Assembly (NCBI GenBank): GCA_954871525.1
Contig: OX940865.1
Span: forward strand, 14,894,606-14,958,605
DNA length: 64,000 nucleotides
Source of the DNA: Parietaria judaica
Taxonomy: Eukaryota > Streptophyta > Magnoliopsida > Rosales > Urticaceae
Direction of reading: 5' to 3'
Positions 35,108-46,910 of the stretch are shown here, piece after piece; within the stretch, counting starts at the first letter, position 1, and the number at the start of each line of letters is the position of its first letter. The translations under genes and the position numbers were made by a program. The notes beneath the pieces are model-generated. The model was not told the DNA's origin. It saw only the letters and a list, made by a program, of their open reading frames with translations, and searched no databases.

Positions 35108-35505
35108 GTAAGTCCTTTCCGAATCCATGGCATCCTCACTCCTCGGATCCTTCATCGCTCCCCTAATTTCAGCTCACTTTGATCTCGGAGCTCGTTCGAT
35201 CACTGTCTCTAGGTTTCACTGTCGATCGAAATCCGTTGGATTTCGCAATCGAGTTTTCGTTTTCCGATGAATTATGTTATGATCTGTTGTAGTAGACGAG
35301 TGGTTCTGGTGAATCTGAGATATCAATGGACTATTGATCCGTATTTTAGTTTTTGGAAAATCAATAAGATCGGGATTTCCACCTCTAGGTTCTTGTTCTT
35401 AAATTTGATCGGAAATTCAATTTATTGTGCTCGATTTCAGTATAGATTGCGTTTTTGCTAAATTTTGTGTAATTAATCAACGAATTATGGTTGAATTTGC
35501 AGATC

Positions 35506-36594
35506 ATGGCCTCTAACAGGAGCCAAGGCGGGATTCAGCAGTTGCTCGCTGCCGAGCAGGACGCTCAGCACATCGTCAATGCCGCTAGAACCGGTACTTT
35601 TCTATTCTTCTCGGTTCAATTCGTGTGTGCAGTTTGTTTTGGTTTAATAGACTTTGAAAAGTATTGAGTTTCGGCTTTACTGTTCTTGGTCTTGAATTGT
35701 TAGCTCGGTTTCTTACTTGGGATTTGTGTCCGTAGCGAAATTGGCTAGGCTGAAGCAAGCGAAAGATGAGGCTGAGAGGGAGGTTGCTGAGTACCGTGCC
35801 CATGTGGAGAGTGAGTTTCAGAAGAAACTTGCAGCGGTATGTTTGCTCTAACCGCATCGTTATTTTACGGGCATTTCTAGTTTTCAATTTGATCGAGTCT
35901 CAAAACTACGACTGTTTTAGCACGCTCGTTTTTCACTCTCGAGCCTTGTTTTCAATCTTTATCGAGTCTCGGAACCGTAACTCTCTTAGCATGTCGCTTT
36001 TTCACACGTGTACTGGAGAGAGAATTCGCTCTTTGATTTTGTGGCAGCTATACCCCCTTGTACTTTGATAACATGGCAGATAAAAGATGTGATTATCTTC
36101 GTCAATATTGTTATTTTTCTTTTTTTTTTTCTTTCTTTCGATCTTTTATATAATATAAATTCATAAACGTTTGTATTATTTTTTCTTTTTTTCTTTAATC
36201 AAGTTGTATAGATATAGAGTAAAAACATGTGAATAAAGATAAAGAATAACGAGAATAGAATATCGAAATATAAAAGAAAAAAATTGACAGAAGTACCAAA
36301 AGTTAATCACGCTTTCTGCTATCTTCAACGTTGTCAAATTACATTGCATATTGGTGTTTCAAATCAAAGATCAGAAAGTAACACTTGAGTTTAGTATATG
36401 GAGATTCTTAATTCTTTTTCTTATTGCCATATTATTATCTATATGAACAGACCAGTGGAGATTCAGGTGCTAATGTGAAGCGTCTCGAGAAAGAAACCGA
36501 TGCTAAGATCCAGCTCCTGAAAACCGACGCATCAAGAATTTCGCAGGATGTTGTCCAAATGCTCATGAAGCACGTGACAACCGTGAGAACCTAA
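35506..36594 (+). CDS. VHA-G: V-type proton ATPase subunit G
   Basis: There are three coding exons, 35506-35593, 35736-35836 and 36451-36594, all with GT-AG borders and consistent phase, giving exactly 110 residues, the standard length of plant VHA-G. Subunit G is part of the peripheral stalk (with subunit E) that holds the V1 head of the vacuolar and endosomal H+-ATPase against rotation. The N-terminus is highly conserved ([20 protein letters not shown]) and is followed by [20 protein letters not shown]. The rest is a charged coiled-coil helix with no membrane span, ending [11 protein letters not shown]. The second intron is long (614 bp) and AT-rich. The start codon is the first ATG after the leader acceptor. 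It lies head-on to the Pack-MULE FKBP fragment with about 1 kb between. Confidence 0.96.
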
Positions 36595-37009
36595 GCCCCG
36601 GTAGCGTTGGCTATGGTGGGCGTGAAGTTCTTTATTCTTTCAGTGTGGCTCTTCCGTGGCATTCATTTTCTCGTGAGATTTGGATGAGAGTATGTGCAAT
36701 TTATTAATCTTATATATATTATTTTGACGAGCATTTTTATTTAAGTGAATAACTCGTTTCATATTCTACTGGAACAATTATGCCGGGAACGCTGTAGCTA
36801 TTCCGTGTTTGAATAATAATTGCGAAATGAGTGAAAGATTTCTTATGGGCTAATGATTTACGAATGGTGTGTGAAATATATGAAAAGTTTTTGAATGTGC
36901 AAATTAGTTTATGGCTGTCTTTCAAATGGCCTTTTCATGTCTTTATGTGCTTTTCATGTTTTTGTAGCGTTCAAATCTTTGGTTACTGGTAGGGATGAAA
37001 GTTTTGGCC

Positions 37010-37300
37010 CTGAAGCCCGGTTCGGCCCGATCCCAGCCAAGTTATGGCCCGGTTTTAGTAATAAAAATTGATTGATTTTAATTTTAGGTTCTTGGGTTAA
37101 TTTTAGGCTTGAATCTTGTTTGGTTTAAACTTTACAATTTCTGACAATACTAATTCCTACTCTCGAAAACACCGTTGGTTTTTAACAAAAGAATGTGCTT
37201 TTTTCAAAATCGAGACAAAAACCTGGGTCCGGTTTTGAATGTCGAAAAAATGGGATCAGGCTAAACCATGTCCAAAAACCCGGTGATATGGCCACAATTT
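37010..37300. mobile_element. hAT-like remnant
   Basis: It begins TAGGGATGAAAGTTTTGGCC and ends near AAAACCCGGTGATATGGCC. Interior words (CCCGGTTCGGCCCGATCCC, GGTCCGGTTTTG) resemble the hAT element at 59339-59922 in style. No 8-bp duplication found. Confidence 0.3.
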
Positions 37301-37528
37301 GTAAGGACGTTAGTTAAAATTTCAAATTTATAAACTCGATTTCATCATCTTCAGTTCTTTACTTGCATGTGTTGCATGTAAATTTCATGGGCCATAAATT
37401 GGCATGATCCCAAGCAAACTAGGCTGCTTAAAGTCTCACATGGCCACATATTGTATTTAATTCATGTCATTACAAGTTTATGTTTAAGGACATGCTTTAA
37501 TAGTCCTAGTAACCATGCTTTAATAGTC

Positions 37529-38082
37529 CTAGTAACCAAGGTTCTAAATATCGATATCGTTTTCCGCTCTTTAATTTACGGATATATCGTTTGCCGACGG
37601 GCATGCCGATGGCTAAATCCGAAGAAAAAGATATATCGCTTGCCGAGAATATCGCATGCCGATCAAAACATCGACGGATATTTCCAAAAATATTTTTAGT
37701 ATTTCAATCATATTTGTATATAGTTTATAAATTACCAATTTAACAAATATGACATAGTTATAGCCTAGAAAACACTCATAAGTCATAATATAACACAAAC
37801 ATATAACATAAAAGTCATACCTTGTAACATAATATCGACATAACATAAAATAAGGTAGGCATTATAATAAAGTCATAGAACATAAATATGAAGCACGAAA
37901 GTGCCGATATCGATGTCGTTTCGCACTCTCTATTTTACGGATATATTGACGCTTGCCGACGGATAAATGGGAATAAATAGATATGTCGATTTTCTACGAA
38001 TATCGTATCGCACTTCTCATTTTTAGGGCACGTCGTGAATATATAGAGAACATATCCATATATTTAAAACCATGCTAGTAAC
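37529..38082. mobile_element. hAT-type MITE with perfect 8-bp target duplication
   Basis: The element is 37537-38074, flanked by CTAGTAAC at 37529-37536 and 38075-38082. Ends are CAAGGTTCTAAATAT and, inverted, CATGGTTTTAAATAT. The interior repeats ATATCGATATCGTTTTCCGC-like and GCCGACGG words. There is no coding capacity. The left target region also carries a 23-bp direct duplication (about 37490-37535). Confidence 0.8.
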
Positions 38083-38134
38083 TATATACATACATTCTAG
38101 TTAGTAATAACCACTCCTTTTTATTTAATAATTA

Positions 38135-38622
38135 ATTATAGGGCTCTATAGCCATATAGCCAAAATAGAAAAACTATTGTGCAAAATAGCCAACCTTTTG
38201 ATTAATATTGCCAAAATATTCAATCAACCACATTAATAAATCACAAAAAACCTTATTACCCTTGTATTAACAAAGTTAATTTTTCTTAAAAATAAGAGCA
38301 TTTACTTGTCTTAAAGACAAACTATATTAACGTGTATTAACTAAGTTAATTTGTTTAAAATTTTTGTTAATTTTTAATCCCGATTTTTTATTTTTAAACA
38401 AATTAACTCAGTTAATACACGTTAATATAGTTTTTCTATAAAACAAGTAAATGTTCTTATTTTTAAGAAAAATTAACTTTGTTAATACACGTTAATATGT
38501 TAAAAGGGTATTATAGGTATAAAATACGTTATTAAATAGTCACCTCATCAATTTAGCTGTTTTGCAAAGAAAAAGAAAAAGTTGACTATTTGGCTAATGT
38601 TTCAATTTATAATACCCAATGC
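38135..38622. mobile_element. MULE-like foldback element related to the Pack-MULE ends
   Basis: It starts near GGCTCTATAGCCATATAGCC followed by AAAATAGCCAACC. The other end, reversed, gives ATTGAAACATTAGCCAAATA and GCAAAACAGCTAAATT. These match the Pack-MULE termini at 32978 and 34361 in sequence and order. An inner palindrome (about 38278-38365 versus 38398-38495) contains TTAACGTGTATTAAC. No target duplication was clear, so boundaries are approximate. Confidence 0.55.
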
Positions 38623-38639
38623 CTTTCATGAATCATAAT

Positions 38640-41600
38640 ACAAACTCAAGTCCGCCTTTGGTCATATGATAGTCATGTTATTCTCTCGAGAAGATTTTGA
38701 AAGGCTAGCCACGGCACATCCTAGTACCGAACAATTTTAAAATTGTACTCGGCTAGATATATGTTTTAACGAAGTTAATCGATGGGTTAAAGCGATACGG
38801 GAAATTGCTTAAGATTTATTTTTTCAGACGGGACTCACGGAACTGTTAATTGTACATGTTTATACTCAATGAAGTAAAGAGCACAAGAATGAAAAACATG
38901 TCTTTCTTAAGTTTGGATGAGAGAAAGAAGAAAACATGTAAAGATAAGGTTAGGGTTAGGGACAAAGATCCACTCTGCTAGATAAGCCGCGTGGAGGGTC
39001 GGCACAAGATCAGGGAAAGTGGGTCCCACCTTCGACGGACACGATCTTCCTGGTTGGTCCCACCTCGCTGCTGCCAAGTCCCTTTCTCGCTGGATCTTTA
39101 TTGAATGATATTTTTCAGACAAAAATAAAACGGCAATCAAATATGATCACTCTTTGTCACACCTCATAAACTAACATTCATAAGAGATTCTTTTCTCAGC
39201 TTTTTTTTATTGTTACATATTTGACGGTTTTAAATTTCCGAGTATATGCGATCTAAGTTTCAAATGTCCGATGACGAATGGCTGATTGATGGTCTAATAT
39301 AATAGGGTAGCTGATAAGTTAAACAAGTTATTCAACAATTGGTATTCAATTCGGTATCTTTGAAAAGTAATAGACTGAATATTGTATTTTGGTATTTTTA
39401 TAATAAAATAGAATACGTATTTTAAAAGATGAGACTCGCATATACCGTATAATCATTACTTAGTTTCTGTTTCGGTTTCTATTATTTCATTTTTTTATTA
39501 CATTTAACGCTTCTAAAATCAACTACAAATGATTATTATACAAAGAAGTAATATTAAACTACACAAATAACACTAATAGAAGTCCATATAATATTGGAGC
39601 AAGAATTCCTAAAAAAAAATGGAGCAAGATAACTCAAAAGATGACTAATAAAAATAAATTCTTACTATTTTTTTTTTCTAAGTTCAAAGTTCTTACCATC
39701 GAGAATTACATCAAACCATTTTTTTTTTATCATCGACAGTATTTGTACAAATATTTTTTTACGCAATAGATTCCTTTTTTCGTTTAATCAATTTAAAGTA
39801 AGAGATATTTCATTTGATCTTTCTAACATATCAACATAGTGCATGTTTTGCAAATACGAGTGAAACCGGTAAAACACGCTCGGGAACTTATACCCTTATC
39901 AAAAATACGGATTCAAGATTTCGGTTTTCTAAAATTTAAGGCAATCGGATACCAAAGAATTCAATTTTAAATTTGAATACGTCCCAATTTTAAATTTAAA
40001 AACCAATTTTCTTGAGATTATTCTAAAAATGCACATACAGAAAGGGGGGACCAAGAGATCATCTGGGGTATCACACCAAATGGCTGAATCCGATATGGTT
40101 TTTGTAAGCATTATTATGAATGAATTATATTACCATTTTGACTTGGAAATTAAATAAAAAAAGGTGACAGAATTGGCTGTCCGATAAGGAAGCCAAAACA
40201 CATTGACCAAACCAGATTTATTGAACAAAACAAATATGGCACACACAGCTCTGACCACCTTGCACCCACGTGACCATTTCAACACCCAATTAATTATCCC
40301 TTTAATCATTTAATTCACTTTATTTATGTCCTATCTTTTGTCCATTACTTTTACTTCTCTTAATAACTGGGATTCATTTGGAGATTCCAAGTTGCTTGAC
40401 TTCGAATACGTTTCGATTTTTCTTTACAAAAAACTTGTGAATATTGTTGTTCATGCTCTTTAGAGAGTGTTGTATTTTTTCTTGTTGATTTTTATAAAAT
40501 AGATTGGTACATCTTCCGTTTATGTTTGAGTCTTCTCCTTATTTGTTTCGTATTTTGCCACTTGTTGATTTTTGAAGGTGAGATTTATTCTATTACTTTG
40601 CAAGAATATTTCCAATGAAGAATAATATTTGCAAGAATCTTTCCAATGAAAAATAATATTCAATCGTGACCATGTAGAGATTTGCTAAATTCATTTGTCT
40701 TGTAAGAAAAAAACGTAATCAATTATTATGTAAACAAAATAAACTAATTTTCATTAAAAATGTATTTTTTTTTTCAATTCTGAATTGAAATTTTTTTCTG
40801 ATTTGATTTAAAAAATGAATCTTCGATCGTTTTTTTTTTTAAAACTTTGATATGATCTTTCCGAAATTAACATGATTTCATGGCTTATTGTAATTACTTA
40901 AGTTTCTTAATCCTAAATTGGACCCGTAGAGGCTTAATTTAACAATGAGTTTCATATAAAAGATTAGATGGCTCTTTATGATTACTTAAAGCTTTTTCAA
41001 AAGATTTGTAATATTTTAAAGTTTAACTATCCAAATCCTATCGCTCACCATGGTAATTTCTTCACTAGCGATCCAACAGCACACGTAGAATCTTTGAGAT
41101 TTGCAAAGAGACGTGGAAAGTTAATTTTATGATGTTTCTTAAGGGCATTTTTAGGTCACGCCATTCATTTTTTAGTGGGGCACTATCATCATCATCTCAT
41201 CTAGCCCAAAATTTTATCATACAAGTGGCAAAAGCTTCGCTAGTTTGTCTCATCTAAAATGGGGTTAATTTGTTTATTTATTTAATTTTTTCCTAAATTT
41301 ATATTGGGTTTTTTTCGGTGCATGTGGAATGGACTTGGTAGACCCCACTTGCCTATATATCGCAGCCATTTAATGTCACATTCATGAACAATATAAAATG
41401 AAGCCCATGTTGTGCTGATGTGTGCTTAAATCCCAAGACAAAAATATTTAACTTCTTTATCGTATAGACTAGGTTCACACTTCACACACTACACCACTTG
41501 CTATATTTATCATATATATCTTTCGTGCATGTCTTGCTTGTATCAAGGATCATAGCTTTGTTAACTATAATTAGAAGTTAATTAGTAGTTTGATGAAAGA

Positions 41601-42540
41601 CATTGACTTTTAACACAAATTATCATGTCTTTTATCACCATCAAATTGTCGTAAAATAAAGATCATGTTATTCAAAGATTATGACTTAATTTGTAAACAA
41701 ATGCCAAATAGTTAAAAGTGTAAAGACCATCTCGATCGACGTTATAAAGTAGCCAAATGTAAAGTCACGAAGGGAAAATAGTTTCCATCAACAAACTAGA
41801 AAATAAAAAAATTCATGCAAATGAAAGATCACAGGTTTGTAATTGTCGATTATTAAAGACCACAACTTTCTTAGTGAGATATTTGTTGCAGAAGTGTCCG
41901 ATTATGTTCTTTATGTGTCGTTAGCAATCTATCTTTTAAGTGACACATGACAATAGTATTAGAAAGCTAAAAAAAAAAAAAAACACCGCGAAAACCAATT
42001 CTATCAGATTCCCGTTAATGTTTGTTACACGAAGAACCACATGTACATTATACGACTACATAAACTCAAAAAATATTAATTATATTACAACACTTCCGAA
42101 GTAAAAAAAACACGTTTGTCTCTCGCTTAATATTTATTAACTCGGAATGAAAGAAATTTGATCTCGATCGATACTATATTTTTGTGTATCTTTTAAATAT
42201 TATTGACTACATGTGGTGCAAAATATCCGAAATCCAATTACGTCTATACTTTCATCATGAACAACAATCAACATGAAAAACATATTACTATTGTATAAAA
42301 AATAAACACTCTTAAAGTACGTAAGAGAAGAGTTCATGAAAAAACATATTAGTAACTAATATTATATTGTACGTAAACTCTAGAACCCAATATTCAAACC
42401 CTAAATATATCAATCATTAAACCATTTCACCCGACAGCGACACAAACCGCATTCAACGCACATTGCATACTGTTCGTGTTTGCTCTCAACTCTTTCACTT
42501 TCACCACACTCTATCAAGATCCACTCTTTCTGTTTCACTA
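38640..42540. other. Intergenic DNA, no gene seen
   Basis: Around 38980-39085 there is a GC-richer block with GTGGGTCCCACC and TTGGTCCCACC, possibly a promoter fragment or transposon debris. The remainder is AT-rich with no protein motif in any frame. The last few hundred bases are upstream DNA of the CRINKLY4-related gene. Confidence 0.45.
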
Positions 42541-42645
42541 TATCTATACATATACACACATATATATATATATACTACAGTCAACACAGTAACTATTTCT
42601 TACCGGATTCTCCAAACTAACTATGATCCAATTATATTAAAAACA

Positions 42646-42882
42646 ATGGCTGCGCAGAAGAAGCACTCGCAACCCACGTTGCTTCTTCGTCACCATCGCA
42701 GAAGAGCCCACGATCTCTCTCCAAGCCTCTCACTCCATGCCATCGCCGATCTGAGCTCCAAGCTCCGACCATGGGCGCTCGCGGGTCCTTCCATATTCTG
42801 CGTTTCGACGCTGTCCTTGTTGCGGCTCTCGCCGGGATCGCATGCGGGTTCGGGTCGATGGGGCCGATCGCGGCGTCGCTAG
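42646..42882 (+). promoter_or_regulatory. Upstream ORF overlapping the receptor-kinase start
   Basis: ATG at 42646 sits in an optimal plant context (AAACAATGGC). It opens a 78-codon frame, offset from the kinase frame, that ends 112 nt inside the kinase coding sequence. The peptide starts MAAQKKHSQPTLLLRHHRRR and has no signal peptide. A TATA-rich tract (about 42556-42575) would put transcription starts near 42590-42600, upstream of this ATG. If transcribed, it should lower initiation at 42771. If the true start site is downstream it is irrelevant. Confidence 0.4.
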
Positions 42883-45014
42883 GCGCGGACGGGATGTTCT
42901 GCGCCATCGACGCCGGCGGGAAGCAGGACGTGCTCTGCTGGGGGAGGAACGCGTCGGCGGAATCCCCGGCGAAGGCTCCGGCGATGGTCGCCATCTCCGG
43001 CGGCGAGGGGTTCCTCTGCGGCATACTTGCGAATACGTCGCAGGCGTTCTGTTGGAGCTCGACGGCGGTTGCGAACCTGTTGCCGGGCGAGTTCCGAGCC
43101 GTCCTTTACTCCTCCATCGCCGCCGGGAAGGGGCACGTGTGCGCCGCGCGTGGGGCGTACTTCTCCGATCGAAATCCCGGCTCAGTCGATTGCTGGGAGA
43201 TCGTGAATTCTGGGAACCGGACGTTGACTTCTGCGTTGACCTCCCGTTTCGTTGACCGGGAAGTGGTTGACCTCGTCGCCGGAGATGGGTTCACTTGCGG
43301 TTTCGTCAGAGGAGACTCCGGGGGTCTGAACTGCTGGGGTCCACAAGCAAATTCGATCCGAATCTCGAATTCGAATTCTTCGGATTCTTATTTTGCCATG
43401 GCTTCTTCGAGGGATTCCCTGTGCGCGATCTCCGAGGTTTCGAGGGAGGTTTCTTGCTGGGGAGAGACGGGCTGGCCCGTAGACCCGCCGGGTCGGACCC
43501 GGTTCGTGGGTCTCTCCGCCGGGTCGAAGCACTTCTGCGGGATCAGAGAGGACAACCATGGCGTCGAGTGCTGGGGTTTCTTCAATTCATCGTCGGTTCC
43601 GAAGAATTCTGGGTTCAGAGCTCTGGCCTCGTCGGAGTTCAAGACCTGTGGGATCAGAGAAGATGATCTTGTCCTCGATTGCTGGGCGAATTCGAACGCG
43701 TCGTCTTCGATCTTCGATCCGCCATTGGAACTCTGTATTCCAGGAATCTGCACTTCTCGAGCTTGCGAGTTGGGGGAGTTCGCTTTCAATGCGAGTGTGT
43801 TGAAGGAGCCCGATTTGACCAACTTGTGTGTGAGGAAGGATCTGAAGATCTGCTCCCCCTGCGGGACCAGCTGCGCTGTCGGATTCTTCCTCTCGAGCCC
43901 GTGCGGGGCTGACGCCGACCGCGTCTGCACCGCCTGCTCGCTCTGCCAGAACAGCTCGTGCGAAGCCGCCTGCAAGCTGAAGCTGAAACCCGAGCCGCGC
44001 CGGCTCAGGCGAGTGGTCGTTATCGGCGCTGCCGCGGTGGCCGGGCTTGCTGTCGCCGCGGCGCTGGGATGCTTCGCGGCGAGAATGGTGGGCAGGAAGG
44101 CGGGAAACGGGAAGAAGTTTAAGTCCTGCGTTGGGAAAGCTGAGATTGAGAACGAGGCCGGTTCCGAGAATTCGAACGAGGTTATGGCATGCCCCGGGGT
44201 CGCTCAGGTTTTCCGGCTCTCGGAGTTGAAGGACGCAACGAATGGGTTCAAGGAGTTTAACGAGCTCGGCCGGGGAAGCTACGGGTTTGTCTACAAGGCG
44301 TTACTCACCGACGGGCGTCATGTGGCGGTGAAGCGCGCGAATGCGGCAACGATCATCCACACGAACAACCGGGATTTCGAGGCGGAGCTCGAAATCCTCT
44401 GCAAGATCCGGCACGGAAACATTGTGAATCTGCTTGGCTACTGTTCAGAGATGGGTGAGAGATTGCTCGTCTACGAGTTCATGCCGCGCGGGACACTCTC
44501 CGACCACCTCCACGGCGGACTGTCGCCGTTGAATTGGAGCCTACGGGTAAGGATCGCTGCTCAGGCGGCGAAAGGGCTTGACTATCTCCACACGGAGATC
44601 TCGCCTCCGATCGTCCACCGCAACGTCAAGACTTCGAACATCCTCCTCGACGGCGAGTGGAACGCTCGGGTTGCTGATTTTGGGCTGATATCCGGCGACA
44701 AGGACCTCTCCAATGATCTCGCGGGCGATGTTTTCAGATTTGGGGTAGTTTTGCTCGAGATTCTAAGCGGCCGGAAAGCGTTCGACCGGGACTTCAATCC
44801 CCCGAGCCTGGTTGTATGGGCGAGGGGCTTGATTGAGCACGGAAAGGCTGCAGCGATCGTTGATCGCTACGTAGCGCTTCCTGCGAATTTTGAGCCTCTT
44901 CTCCGGCTCGTCGACATCGCCGAGCTGGCGACGCGGGAAAACCCGGTCGAGCGGCCGAGCGTTTCCGATATCGCGGGTTCGCTGGAGCAGATTGTGAAGG
45001 ATGGGTTTCATTGA
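42771..45014 (+). CDS. CRR: CRINKLY4-related receptor-like pseudokinase (CRR1/CRR2 type)
   Basis: This is a single exon of 747 residues. The order is signal peptide (about 1-27, FDAVLVAALAGIACGFGS); extracellular crinkly/RCC1-like propeller repeats with the recurring Cys-x-Trp-Gly signature (FCAIDAG...LCWGRN, FLCGI...AFCWSS, FTCGF...LNCWG, LCAIS...VSCWGE, FCGIR...VECWG, TCGIR...LDCWA); a Cys-rich TNFR-like segment (about 317-405); a membrane span near 415-440; and a kinase-like domain from about 479. The P-loop GRGSYGFVYK and the Lys of VAVKRA are intact, but HRD is HRN (Asn618). After DFG (Asp636) only about 14 residues precede DVFRFGVVLLE, so most of the activation segment and the APE motif are gone. 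Arabidopsis CRR1 and CRR2 form the clade nearest ACR4 and were reported inactive as kinases, with ACR4 phosphorylating CRR2, so a signalling partner role in epidermal or developmental control is likely. The frame is GC-rich. Confidence 0.93.
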   Translation: MGARGSFHILRFDAVLVAALAGIACGFGSMGPIAASLGADGMFCAIDAGGKQDVLCWGRNASAESPAKAPAMVAISGGEGFLCGILANTSQAFCWSSTAVANLLPGEFRAVLYSSIAAGKGHVCAARGAYFSDRNPGSVDCWEIVNSGNRTLTSALTSRFVDREVVDLVAGDGFTCGFVRGDSGGLNCWGPQANSIRISNSNSSDSYFAMASSRDSLCAISEVSREVSCWGETGWPVDPPGRTRFVGLSAGSKHFCGIREDNHGVECWGFFNSSSVPKNSGFRALASSEFKTCGIREDDLVLDCWANSNASSSIFDPPLELCIPGICTSRACELGEFAFNASVLKEPDLTNLCVRKDLKICSPCGTSCAVGFFLSSPCGADADRVCTACSLCQNSSCEAACKLKLKPEPRRLRRVVVIGAAAVAGLAVAAALGCFAARMVGRKAGNGKKFKSCVGKAEIENEAGSENSNEVMACPGVAQVFRLSELKDATNGFKEFNELGRGSYGFVYKALLTDGRHVAVKRANAATIIHTNNRDFEAELEILCKIRHGNIVNLLGYCSEMGERLLVYEFMPRGTLSDHLHGGLSPLNWSLRVRIAAQAAKGLDYLHTEISPPIVHRNVKTSNILLDGEWNARVADFGLISGDKDLSNDLAGDVFRFGVVLLEILSGRKAFDRDFNPPSLVVWARGLIEHGKAAAIVDRYVALPANFEPLLRLVDIAELATRENPVERPSVSDIAGSLEQIVKDGFH

Positions 45015-45449
45015 AGATTGAGAGAGATTGATTTAGTACCATTCCAATGCAAACTGTACATTTGAGTTGAGCTTCTTGTAAATGAGGTTTACATACACCT
45101 TTCTTTTCATTATTTATGGTTTCATACATTCAAAGAAGTGAATCCATGCAATTTTTGGATTTCCAAACTCATTGAAATTTTCATTCTAATAATTCAAAGG
45201 CTTATTTTTTGTCAAGTCCTTTGAGATGTTGAATTATGCATTTGAGAAAGCCTTTAGAAGATAAGGCTTATTTTTGTATTTTACTTTTCATTTTGTTACA
45301 AGTTCAAAGGTAGTTATGTTTTTTTGATAACACAAGTGAAACAATGTTACGACTTTATTACCCAAAACAGTTTCTACTTTTAGAAGAGTTAAGAAAGAAA
45401 TGAAACCAAGATCATCCAACCACAACAAGTTGAGAAAAAGAAGATAACT

Positions 45450-46050
45450 TTAAAAATAGAGTAATTATTATCAAGGATTTATGGTTTTGGCCCATCCATT
45501 TTGAAAATAGTAAAAAATAGCTATTCGATTTTGATTTTTGTGTGGATTTATCCCCTCCATTATGAAAATAGTGGAAATAACCCTTCGATTGAGTAGATAT
45601 GGCCCCTACTCGGTTGAAAAATGTTGATTTATTAAATTATTTTTTTTCAGATTAGATTGAAAATTTTAATGATAAAAAGTAACTTTTTTCGTGTGAATTG
45701 TAATTGAAAATATAAATAGTATATCCGATACAAATTTGTACAAAAAGTTGATAATTTATAAATTTTTATCAATTAAATATGGAAGTATATTTCAAATATA
45801 AAAGTAAGTTGAGATGACCAAATACTTCATAATTTTATGAGTTTTCCTGAAAATTTAATACTTTTTGAAAGAAAAGTGGTTAAATCCACACAAAATATTA
45901 ATCGAATGGCAATGTTTGCTATTTTCGTAATAGAGGGGCCAAACTCATACAAAAATCATAATTACGTGGGGTTATTTCTGCTATTTTTGTAACGGAAGGC
46001 CCAAATCCATAAAATGGAAGGACCAATAATGATAATTACTCTTAAAAACA
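45450..46050. mobile_element. MULE-type MITE with 9-bp duplication (one mismatch)
   Basis: The element is 45459-46041. The left end reads GAGTAATTATTATCAAGGAT and the right end, inverted, GAGTAATTATCATTATTGGT. Both carry CCATTTT(G/A)-type subterminal words and GGCCCA. Flanks are TTAAAAATA (45450-45458) and TTAAAAACA (46042-46050). There is no coding capacity. It lies between the receptor pseudokinase and MIR160. Confidence 0.7.
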
Positions 46051-46390
46051 CCATTATATTATTTTGGTAACCAAGCCCTCATATGTTTCTCCTCTTCTTT
46101 CATTCAAGCTTGTTCTTCACAACACTTATACCCCATTGATCTTGCCACCCCAACCAAACTCAAAGAAAAAAATAAAAAAAATTAGGGAGATAAAGGAAGT
46201 GAGTTTTCAGGTGACTAGTTTGGTTAGTTCAGAATCTGTTTGCTATATTCCAAATTTGAGTGGCAAAAAGGCTAAAGTTAAGGAATATTGGGTTTGAGTG
46301 GCATAAAAGAAAGGAAAAGGAAATTTGTAAAGCATGGCTTTTGGTTGAAGTAGCCTTTGAGAAGCTTTGGTTATTATTCCTTTATACTCC

Positions 46391-46398
46391 TATATAAA
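46391..46398 (+). promoter_or_regulatory. Candidate TATA box for the MIR160 primary transcript
   Basis: TATATAAA lies about 400 bp before the hairpin, in otherwise mixed sequence. Plant MIR genes are Pol II transcribed with TATA boxes at such distances. The assignment is inference. Confidence 0.35.
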
Positions 46399-46784
46399 CA
46401 TATCTGATGGCTATAGATATTGTATACATGACCATAGATATACAAACACATGCCTATATAACTAATATTGTTCATGAATGTTGAAGAGTGTTTGGCTTCA
46501 AGAATCATGAATGCTGAGACGGTAAGATAGTGTATTTCTTTCTCTTATGAACTCGTTGTTTAGTTTTACGCTATCCCGTTAATGTTGAATAATCGACATT
46601 TTTGGTCGGATTTTAAGTCACGTGAGATGTACATCAGTATGTGCACTGTAACTGATTAATCATTTGACGAAGATCGTTAATTTTATAAGGAACTATGAAA
46701 ATATTGCTAGAGTATAGAAGTAAAGTCTTAAAAACGTTATTTATTTACAATAGCATGACAGAAAATAGCCGTCTCGAGCTTTTA

Positions 46785-46910
46785 TTCTTCTCACGTCAAA
46801 TCAAGCATGCCTGGCTCCTTGTATGCCATTTTCCGAGTCCATCAAATGATTTGGTGGCTTCGTTGGATGGCGTACGAGGAGCCATGCATGTCGGAAAATG
46901 ACGTGGCCAA
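46785..46910 (+). ncRNA. MIR160: MIR160 precursor hairpin
   Basis: The 5' arm at 46808-46828 starts TGCCTGGCTCC, ends TGTATGCCA, and differs from canonical miR160 at one base, position 12 (C to U). The 3' arm at 46870-46890 starts GCGTACGAGGAGCC and ends ATGCATG, matching the miR160* pattern. With the usual 2-nt 3' overhang, 18 of 19 positions pair (two as G:U) and only position 4 is unpaired. Position 12 now pairs U-A where canonical C faces A. The stem continues below as CACGTCA against TGACGTG, and the loop region includes CCATC/GGATGG. miR160 guides cleavage of ARF10, ARF16 and ARF17 mRNAs in auxin signalling. Short open frames crossing it are shadows. Confidence 0.93.

Noticed and set aside
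43388..43975. 195-codon minus-strand frame opposite the receptor pseudokinase
   Set aside because: Antisense shadow of a GC-rich coding sequence.
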